From positions 23,679 to 87,678 of the forward strand of contig SVGP01000011.1 of assembly GCA_015056255.1 (NCBI GenBank): DNA of 64,000 bases, given 5' to 3'. The DNA comes from Clostridiales bacterium. Its GTDB lineage: Bacteria > Bacillota > Clostridia > Christensenellales > Aristaeellaceae. Under the pieces are notes generated by a model. That model was not told the origin of the DNA. It made no database searches and saw nothing but the letters and a program-made list of their open reading frames with translations. The translations under genes and the position numbers were made by a program. How positions within the stretch are numbered: position 1 is the first letter of the stretch; each line of letters begins with the position of its first letter. Of the stretch, positions 58,904-64,000 are shown piece after piece.

Positions 58904-58915
58904 CAAATCGATTTG
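58904..58915. promoter_or_regulatory. Operator-like palindrome downstream of the sugar operon promoter
   Basis: Perfect 12-bp palindrome CAAATCGATTTG, 25 nt upstream of the operon's first codon and just downstream of its promoter. The LacI/GalR-type half-site has a centred CG. The cognate repressor is not adjacent. Confidence 0.6.
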
Positions 58916-58935
58916 TTTATGTTCTTTTTGTTTTG

Positions 58936-58965
58936 ATTATATCGAATAAGCAAACCACTTGTCAA
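58936..58965 (-). promoter_or_regulatory. Promoter of the sugar operon
   Basis: Minus strand TTGACA (58960-58965), 18-nt spacer, TATAAT (58936-58941), flanked on both sides by operator-like palindromes. Confidence 0.8.
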
Positions 58966-58984
58966 TAACCCTAAAACCTTTTTT

Positions 58985-58996
58985 GCAATCGATTTC
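58985..58996. promoter_or_regulatory. Second operator-like palindrome upstream of the sugar operon promoter
   Basis: GCAATCGATTTC matches the downstream palindrome CAAATCGATTTG in its ATCGATTT core, with one mismatch in the half-sites. It lies about 80 bp from the first copy, centre to centre, suitable for looping. Confidence 0.5.
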
Positions 58997-59192
58997 ACAA
59001 AGAATTCTGGTAGAAAATGAATGATAAAAGGCATGATTGCGATGATGTAATAAATGCGCATATTTGTGTTTAGTTTTCTTTATATTAACATTTGATTTCA
59101 TACGTAAAATTGTTTCGGTTGAACCGTTTATGTTTCATTTTCGCCGGATTCGTGATAGAATAAACTCATCATTCTAAGCGGAGGAAAAAAGT

Positions 59193-60533
59193 ATGACGCC
59201 TGTCTTTCATCTGCCCGCACATGTATTAAGAGAAGAAATTACAAACAAGCGCCTCTCTGCGGAAGCGCTCACAAAAATCTATCTTGACCGCATCGAAGCC
59301 ATCGGCGGCAAAAACGGCGTAAACGCTATTGCGGAAATCGACGAAACCGCGCTTGCACAGGCCCGCGCGCTGGATCAGGACGAAGCCAAACGAACCCTTC
59401 CCCTGTTCGGCCTGCCCGTCCTCATAAAAGACAACATCGACGTTATGGGCCTTCATACCACTGCCGGAAGCGTCGCGCTTTCCGGGCATATCGCTTGTAA
59501 AGATGCGCCAGTGGTCGAACGCCTTCGTCAAAGCGGCGCGATCATTTTGGGTAAAACCAATATGACCGAGTTTGCCAATTACATGACCGACAATCTTCCA
59601 AACGGCTTTTCTTCGCGCGGCGGTCAGGTTGTAAACGCCTATCACCCGGACAAGGATCCCGGCGGCTCCAGCACCGGCTCCGCGGTTGCGGTTTCCGCAG
59701 GTCTTTGCGCGTTCGCCATCGGTACTGACACCTGCTTTTCCATCGTCGGCTGCGCATCAGAAAACGGCGTAACCGGCTTTAAGCCCGCAGGCGGAAGCCT
59801 GCCCGGAGAGGGCGTCATTCCCATCTGCTTTGCGCTGGACACCGCAGGTCCACTATGCAGAGACGTTGAAGATGCGCACATGATTTATGCCGCTATTGCG
59901 AAGCGCACGGTCTCTCCGCTATCCCCCGTTCCCGCATCTCGTCTGAAAATCGCCGTCAACACCTATCAATACGACCAGGTATCCAAAGAACAGCTTGACA
60001 GGTATGAAGCCCTTTTAAACAATATCAAACAAAAAGGCGGAGAGGTTACTGAAATCAATCAGCCCGCAGCCTCCGTAACACGAAGAAATGTAATGCGCTA
60101 CGCGTTCAAGCATGATCTTGAAGCCTATCTTAAGGCATCAGACGCGCCCAGAAAAACGCTTCAGGAAATCATCAACTTTTATAACGAAGCCCCCGAAACA
60201 CACGCGCCCTACGGCGTTACTGTGCTTCAGATGGCGCAAGATGTGGCGACAGGCAATCTGGACGAACCCGCTTACCATGAAGCGCTCAAAGACCGTGAAG
60301 AACTCAAAGCCAAAATTACGGAAGAGCTCAAAGCCTTTGACGCTTGCCTGATGACCGGCCACACGGACATTATGCATACCATCAATCTCCCCTCCATCAC
60401 CATCAACCTCGCTATGGCCGATGACAACACCCCGCGCGGCGCAATCCTTTACGGAGCCGACGAAGAGCGCCTTTTAAACGCCGCTTTGACTCTGCAGCGC
60501 CTCTGCCCGGGCGTTGTGCCGCCGAATCTGTAA
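59193..60533 (+). CDS. Amidase-signature family hydrolase
   Basis: Ser-cisSer-Lys hydrolase of 446 residues. The lysine is in PVLIKDNIDV, the cis serine in PGGSSTGSAVAVSAGL, and the nucleophile serine in GTDTCFSIVG, where the usual DTGGS is DTCFS. The family also normally has a GS-x-R-x-P-A sequence after this, changed here to SIVGCASENGV. The nucleophile remains, so activity on an amide is possible but the pocket differs. No signal peptide; length is near the family norm. RBS GGAGG. A weak promoter (TTTCAT-17-TAGAAT) lies upstream at about 59131-59159. Substrate unknown. Confidence 0.85.
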   Translation: MTPVFHLPAHVLREEITNKRLSAEALTKIYLDRIEAIGGKNGVNAIAEIDETALAQARALDQDEAKRTLPLFGLPVLIKDNIDVMGLHTTAGSVALSGHIACKDAPVVERLRQSGAIILGKTNMTEFANYMTDNLPNGFSSRGGQVVNAYHPDKDPGGSSTGSAVAVSAGLCAFAIGTDTCFSIVGCASENGVTGFKPAGGSLPGEGVIPICFALDTAGPLCRDVEDAHMIYAAIAKRTVSPLSPVPASRLKIAVNTYQYDQVSKEQLDRYEALLNNIKQKGGEVTEINQPAASVTRRNVMRYAFKHDLEAYLKASDAPRKTLQEIINFYNEAPETHAPYGVTVLQMAQDVATGNLDEPAYHEALKDREELKAKITEELKAFDACLMTGHTDIMHTINLPSITINLAMADDNTPRGAILYGADEERLLNAALTLQRLCPGVVPPNL

Positions 60534-60591
60534 ACGGGATTAAAGCGAACACAATGACAAAACGCCAATTCAAACACAAGAGGAATCCATC

Positions 60592-60765
60592 ATGAACGCT
60601 CGCGCGCGCGTATTAGAAGATATTGGAACTTCTATATCCATAAGCGCGTCCAAGTACCGTTCTCGAAAAGATCCATACGGGGAGGCGCTTTATGAAAAAG
60701 GGAACTATTTCGCTTGCCATAATCATACTGCTCACGCTCTCTGCAGTTGCGTTTCTGCTTTATAA
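60592..60765 (+). CDS. Possible small protein overlapping the following gene
   Basis: A 57-codon frame (MNARARVLEDIGTSISISAS...) begins at an ATG with AGAGGAA upstream and ends inside the next gene in a different frame. Residues such as KYRSRKDPYGEALYEKGN look protein-like. The overlap of 74 nt with the 116-residue membrane gene is unusual. It could be a real small gene, a leader for coupling, or chance. Listed with low confidence. Confidence 0.35.
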   Translation: MNARARVLEDIGTSISISASKYRSRKDPYGEALYEKGNYFACHNHTAHALCSCVSAL

Positions 60766-61042
60766 TCTCGAGACCTATTACGAGCATGTCCATGGCGAAG
60801 AATCGACTTTGGTATGCGGCTATACCATTTTCATCGCACTGGTTACAGGGTTCATTTTTATGGCAAAGCGCGATTCATTCCGCTCATATAAAACCATATA
60901 TGCCGTATGCGCAGTGGTTCTGTTTCTTGTATTCCTGCTGGGAAGACAAATTCCCCTCTGCGTTGAATGTGAACAAACGACTGCCCGCGAACTTGGCATA
61001 CTGAGATTTTGGATCAAACCCTTTGAAGAATTGAATCCCTGA
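60692..61042 (+). CDS. Hypothetical small membrane protein
   Basis: A 116-residue protein with three predicted membrane segments (ISLAIIILLTLSAVAFLLYN, YTIFIALVTGFIFMA, and IYAVCAVVLFLVFLLG) and short charged loops. No recognisable family. The start has a good GGGGAGG site. It is followed by a strong terminator at 61049-61086. It is apparently preceded by the small frame at 60592-60765. No functional clue from the divergent sigma/anti-sigma pair beyond proximity. Confidence 0.65.
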   Translation: MKKGTISLAIIILLTLSAVAFLLYNLETYYEHVHGEESTLVCGYTIFIALVTGFIFMAKRDSFRSYKTIYAVCAVVLFLVFLLGRQIPLCVECEQTTARELGILRFWIKPFEELNP

Positions 61043-61048
61043 AGATAC

Positions 61049-61086
61049 ATCGCCCGGCGCAAACATATGCGCCGGGCGATATTTTT
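61049..61086 (+). terminator. Terminator of the small membrane protein gene
   Basis: ATCGCCCGGCGC / GCGCCGGGCGAT stem (61049-61080) followed by a six-T run. Strong plus-strand terminator. Confidence 0.88.
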
Positions 61087-62283
61087 TCATCCCTTATTCA
61101 GCTTTAAAACGATATGCGCGTTTTCGTATTTCTGATCGGCGATCGGCCAGAAATCATAGGTGTCCGGCTCTTTCCCGGCTTCAAGAAGATAGATGTGAAG
61201 CTCACTGGGAATTTCGCCCGTGCCTTTGATGTTGACCTCGAAGGGATTTTCGCCCGACAGGCTGTAGCCATCCATAACCCGGTATTCGCGCCCGTTTTCA
61301 TCGAAAATCATCAGCTGCCACGCCGTATCCTTCCAGGTATAGCCTTCATAGGTATAAGTCACAAGCTCAAAGATTTCCTTGTCCGCATACAGCGTAACCG
61401 TACCTTGCATGGGCGAAAGACACGCCTTTGCGTTAAAGGTGATATCTTCGATCTGTGCCTTGCCCTCATAGGAATGCTTTTCAGAATCAGATTTTAAAAT
61501 CTCCGCCCTTACATATCCCGCTTCGCGGATGTCAAGATCATAGGTTTTGATGTCCGTTCCATCGAAATAATGAACCGTACAGGTTTCGTAGAGCTTGATT
61601 TCAATGTTTGCTGAATCGCTTTTTGCAATTTCCTCAGGCAGCGGCGATTCGAATTCACGCACTGCACGGTATGCGCCCGTTTCGTCATAATCCTCCATAC
61701 TTGAATACGGCGGAAGATCTACGCCGTTTACAAGCGTGTGATCGCTTGCGTACACGCCCGCCATCTTGTAGCCGTAAGGCGTGCCTGCTTCGATTGCCTG
61801 TGAGAATGCATCCAGAATCGCTCGCTGTGCTTCATTTGTCGGATGTACGGCAATCGGATCAATAACGCGCCTTGCGTCTTCAAGATCGCTTTCGGTCGGA
61901 ATATACGCTTCAAAACGATTTGCGTTTTCGATGACAAAGCCGATCAGGAGGCTTTCCCCGTCAAAATACGCGCTGTCGATCTTTGCAAGCACATTTCCAA
62001 GTTCTCCGCTTTCAATCTGTGTTTCGTCGCCCTTTACATCGCTTATGTTTTCAAGCCTCGTGTCTCTGTCCGAAAAAAAGTCAAAAACACTCGCGCCCAC
62101 GGCAAGCGCGGTCAGACACAAAAGCATAATCGCCGCCACCAATGCGGCGCTTATATGAAATTTCCGTCTCATTTTATCTCCTTCCGTGATGCTTTCAAGC
62201 ATCCTCTTCCTCTCCTCGGGCGAGACGGACAAGCCCGAAAGATTTTCATGAAGACAATTTCTGATCCTGTCATTTTCTTTCAT
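61087..62283 (-). CDS. DUF4179-type anti-sigma factor
   Basis: Membrane-anchored regulator of 398 residues partnered with the ECF sigma factor. A short cytoplasmic N-terminus (about 1-40, ENDRIRNCLHENLSGLSV) precedes one membrane helix (ISAALVAAIMLLCLTALAVG). A large extracellular beta-rich domain follows, like DUF4179 proteins, with an immunoglobulin-like C-terminal segment. It probably holds the sigma factor inactive until a cell-envelope signal. The start overlaps the end of the sigma gene by 14 nt, showing translational coupling. RBS GGGAGAG. Confidence 0.82.
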   Translation of the reverse strand: MKENDRIRNCLHENLSGLSVSPEERKRMLESITEGDKMRRKFHISAALVAAIMLLCLTALAVGASVFDFFSDRDTRLENISDVKGDETQIESGELGNVLAKIDSAYFDGESLLIGFVIENANRFEAYIPTESDLEDARRVIDPIAVHPTNEAQRAILDAFSQAIEAGTPYGYKMAGVYASDHTLVNGVDLPPYSSMEDYDETGAYRAVREFESPLPEEIAKSDSANIEIKLYETCTVHYFDGTDIKTYDLDIREAGYVRAEILKSDSEKHSYEGKAQIEDITFNAKACLSPMQGTVTLYADKEIFELVTYTYEGYTWKDTAWQLMIFDENGREYRVMDGYSLSGENPFEVNIKGTGEIPSELHIYLLEAGKEPDTYDFWPIADQKYENAHIVLKLNKG

Positions 62284-62800
62284 CTTCGTCTCTCCCTTCC
62301 AATTGCATTTTCAGTGTTTTCATGGCTTTATCAAGCCGTTTTTTGACAGCTGGCGCGGTAAGATTTGTAATTTCGCCGATTTCCTTATACGTAAGGTCGT
62401 GGTAATAATACAAAATCACGACCTGCCTGAGCTTCTTTTCAAGCCCCATCACCGACAAGAATAAATCCCTCGATTCCTCCGTGACCCCTGTGACGGAAGG
62501 CGGAAGCTCTTCGATGATTTTTGCTTTATCGATATGCCGGTTCCACGCGCTTACGCGATAGTTTTTGCACGTGTTGATCGCAATTTTCAATATCCACGTC
62601 TTTTCTCTTGCGCCTCTTCGGCCTTCAAACGAATCCATGCTGCGCCATGCCTTCAAAAAGGTGTCCTGCAGAGCGTCCTCGGCAAGCGCGCGGTCGGAAA
62701 GCATCATATAGCAGGTTCTGAGAACCGCGTCCGCATACGCTTCCATCCACATTTCAAGGCGTTTTTTTCTGTCATCGCCCGGTACCAAAGCGATGTTCAT
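62270..62800 (-). CDS. ECF-type RNA polymerase sigma factor
   Basis: Sigma-70 family factor of 176 residues with only regions 2 and 4. Region 2 includes LRTCYMMLSDRALAEDALQDTFLKAWRS. Region 4 includes QVVILYYYHDLTYKEIGEIT followed by the HTH NLTAPAVKKRLDKAMKTL. It is paired with the DUF4179 anti-sigma downstream. A possible autoregulatory promoter could not be defined. RBS GGAGGTGA. It probably activates envelope stress genes; the targets may include nearby genes, but no shared motif was found. Confidence 0.93.
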   Translation of the reverse strand: MNIALVPGDDRKKRLEMWMEAYADAVLRTCYMMLSDRALAEDALQDTFLKAWRSMDSFEGRRGAREKTWILKIAINTCKNYRVSAWNRHIDKAKIIEELPPSVTGVTEESRDLFLSVMGLEKKLRQVVILYYYHDLTYKEIGEITNLTAPAVKKRLDKAMKTLKMQLEGRDEDERK

Positions 62801-62898
62801 ATCTCCGTCACCTCCTTACACTGATTTGACAAGACAACTATAAAAAATATAAACCAAAAAATTCTTTTTGCAAAACAAAAACCCGAAAAATATCTCGC

Positions 62899-62927
62899 TT
62901 GACATACATTGCGTGCAATGTTATAAT
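62899..62927 (+). promoter_or_regulatory. Near-consensus promoter with palindrome in the spacer
   Basis: TTGACA (62899-62904), exactly 17 nt, TATAAT (62922-62927): a consensus promoter. The spacer contains ACATTGC-GT-GCAATGT, a perfect 7-bp inverted repeat, which looks like an operator for a dimeric repressor or activator. Confidence 0.85.
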
Positions 62928-62962
62928 ATTTTTACATTTTTAACATTTGAAAGGATGAGTTT

Positions 62963-63712
62963 ATGGTAAAATTTCGCCGAATTTTGCTTCTTTTCCTTCT
63001 TTTTGCCTGCATGTGCCTATTGACGGGATGTCTTAAAAACGAAGTACTGGATCAGCAAATGAATTCCTTCATAGACGCCTATAATCAGAAGGATGCCCAA
63101 AGCATACACTATCAGAGCTGGCAGAACGGTATTTCCATAGAGCAGCTTGAAAGCGTCATCGAGAAGGCATGCAGCATGTGTGGCACGATTGACAAAGACG
63201 CAATGAAGCTCGTTTCCGTCAATATCCGCTCTCAGTCTGCAAACGGCATTCGGTATAAATCATACGAAGGTACCTATCATTTCACAAAGGATGACGCGAA
63301 CTTTGCGCTTGAACTTACGTATATTACTACGGAAAGCAACGGAAACGGTCTTGCGAGATTCAACCTTTACCCCATTGCGGAATCCTTGGTCTCCTTTTCA
63401 TCAACTTCAATCGTATATCTGATTACCTGCATCATTCACTCTGTCGGTATTATCCTGACAATCATCGACGTTATCCGCAAAAAGCGTAAAAAGGCAGTTT
63501 TGTGGATTCTACTTTCCCTTCTTTATGTTCGTTTGAACCTTTCGCCTTATTCAATCCTGCTTCCGGTGGGCTCGATCATCTATTGGTGCATACGAAAGAA
63601 TTTGAAAACAAAGTTGCAGATATCAGAAGAGACTTCGGCAAACACAGATCGTGAAGAAGAGTCAAACCCGACTGAAGAAACAGACCAAGAAGCAAGCCCG
63701 GAACAGGCATAA
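62963..63712 (+). CDS. Predicted lipoprotein with C-terminal membrane segments
   Basis: A 249-residue protein of no recognised family. It starts with a lipoprotein signal ending in the lipobox LTGC. A soluble domain (about 25-135) follows, with KEVLDQQMNSFIDAYNQKD-like features (NEVLDQQMNSFIDAYNQKDA). Two or three membrane segments (SIVYLITCIIHSVGIILTII, AVLWILLSLLYVRL) and a strongly acidic Glu/Thr-rich tail end the protein. RBS AAAGGATG. The promoter is near-consensus and carries an operator-like palindrome, so expression is probably high and repressible. Terminator at 63749-63790. Confidence 0.7.
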   Translation: MVKFRRILLLFLLFACMCLLTGCLKNEVLDQQMNSFIDAYNQKDAQSIHYQSWQNGISIEQLESVIEKACSMCGTIDKDAMKLVSVNIRSQSANGIRYKSYEGTYHFTKDDANFALELTYITTESNGNGLARFNLYPIAESLVSFSSTSIVYLITCIIHSVGIILTIIDVIRKKRKKAVLWILLSLLYVRLNLSPYSILLPVGSIIYWCIRKNLKTKLQISEETSANTDREEESNPTEETDQEASPEQA

Positions 63713-63748
63713 AACGATAATTATCTAACGCGCATCTGTTTCAAAAAC

Positions 63749-63790
63749 AAAAGAGCTTACTTACGCAAATAGATAAGTAAGCTCTTTTGT
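63749..63790 (+). terminator. Terminator of the lipoprotein gene
   Basis: AAAGAGCTTACTTA (63750-63763) pairs with TAAGTAAGCTCTTT (63774-63787), ending in a T-run. Confidence 0.85.
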
Positions 63791-63830
63791 TCTTTATAAT
63801 AGATCAGCTGGAGCATCTGATAATGAAAAA

Positions 63831-63866
63831 CGGGCTATTGCAGTTTTTGCTTCTGCAACAGCCCGT
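63831..63866 (-). terminator. Terminator downstream of rpmJ
   Basis: Minus-strand hairpin CGGGCTGTTGCAG / CTGCAATAGCCCG with a T-run (GTTTTT) after it. Part of it (CTGTTGCAGAAG) also occurs in the outer arm of the element at 3038-3287. Confidence 0.82.
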
Positions 63867-63882
63867 ATTTTTCAGCGATCCC

Positions 63883-63996
63883 TTAGCCCTGCTTCTGCTT
63901 GTGCTTGGGGTTTTCGCAGATTACCATAACATGTCCCTTACGCTTGATGATCTTGCACTTTTCGCAGATCACTTTAACGGACGGCCTTACCTTCAT
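63883..63996 (-). CDS. rpmJ: Ribosomal protein bL36
   Basis: The 37-residue product [20 protein letters not shown]... is bL36 of the large ribosomal subunit. The four zinc ligands (Cys11, Cys14, Cys27 and His32) are present in CEKC and CENPKH. The start at 63996 is near the window edge, so its RBS may lie at the very end. In many Firmicutes rpmJ is followed by rpsM and rpsK; here it is followed only by a terminator, so it is the last gene of its transcript. The upstream gene (often infA) would be beyond 64000. Confidence 0.97.
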   Translation of the reverse strand: MKVRPSVKVICEKCKIIKRKGHVMVICENPKHKQKQG

Positions 63997-64000
63997 CGGT

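Overview
The window looks like a chromosomal segment from an anaerobic, carbohydrate-degrading Firmicute, most likely a gut or rumen Clostridia member. The evidence is: strong AGGAGG-type ribosome binding sites; TTGACA/TATAAT promoters; many binding-protein-dependent sugar importers with Gram-positive signal peptides; an anaerobic glycyl radical enzyme; a glycine-riboswitch-controlled glycine cleavage operon with split P protein; and an ECF sigma factor with a DUF4179-type anti-sigma partner. Genus-level assignment is not possible from the sequence alone. No tRNA, rRNA or CRISPR array was seen.

Layout, left to right. 0-9 kb (mostly minus strand): an iron-type ABC binding protein cut off from its operon by the window edge, a YitT membrane protein, an esterase, a flavodoxin-like reductase coupled to an HTH regulator fused to a superoxide-reductase-like domain, and a three-gene glycan operon (GH42, AAC(3)-fold acetyltransferase, GH28-like). 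9-17.5 kb: a hydroxyacid dehydrogenase, a sulfite-reductase-like/NifX-like pair, a tandem glycine riboswitch with gcvT-gcvH-gcvPA-gcvPB, and a rubrerythrin-VIT fusion. 17.5-24.3 kb: a maltodextrin operon (secreted triple starch-binding protein, binding protein, two permeases, GH13, LacI regulator) with no ATPase of its own. 24.5-30.4 kb: PHP phosphatase, GH63-like, UroD-like and GH20 operon. 30.5-32.4 kb: two tandem DHH/NrnA phosphoesterases.

32.5-41 kb: a small double-glycine-leader zinc-ribbon peptide, four 19-bp tandem repeats, and a seven-gene operon joining an ABC importer with its own ATPase to a secreted staphylococcal-nuclease-like protein and a secreted OB-fold repeat protein. This may be a nucleic-acid scavenging system. 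41.2-44.6 kb: two more UroD-like proteins and an oxidoreductase. 44.6-46.9 kb: an AT-rich accessory patch with a JAMM-motif protease, a membrane-anchored discoidin-like protein and a serine recombinase. 47-52 kb: a MATE exporter, a metallophosphatase and a glycyl radical enzyme without a nearby activase. 52-59 kb: a six-gene sugar or polyol pathway (two dehydrogenases, epimerase, isomerase, kinase, DeoC) under a promoter flanked by two palindromic operators. 59-64 kb: an amidase, small membrane proteins, the ECF sigma/anti-sigma pair, a lipoprotein behind a near-consensus promoter with a palindrome in its spacer, and rpmJ.

Two families of intergenic inverted repeats (about 80 bp and about 75-250 bp) recur at operon ends. 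Most operons are complete and have recognisable promoters and hairpin terminators. The less ordinary content is the HTH/SOR-like regulator, the nuclease-transporter operon, the leader-zinc-ribbon peptide, the JAMM/discoidin pair, the orphan glycyl radical enzyme and the UroD-like expansion.
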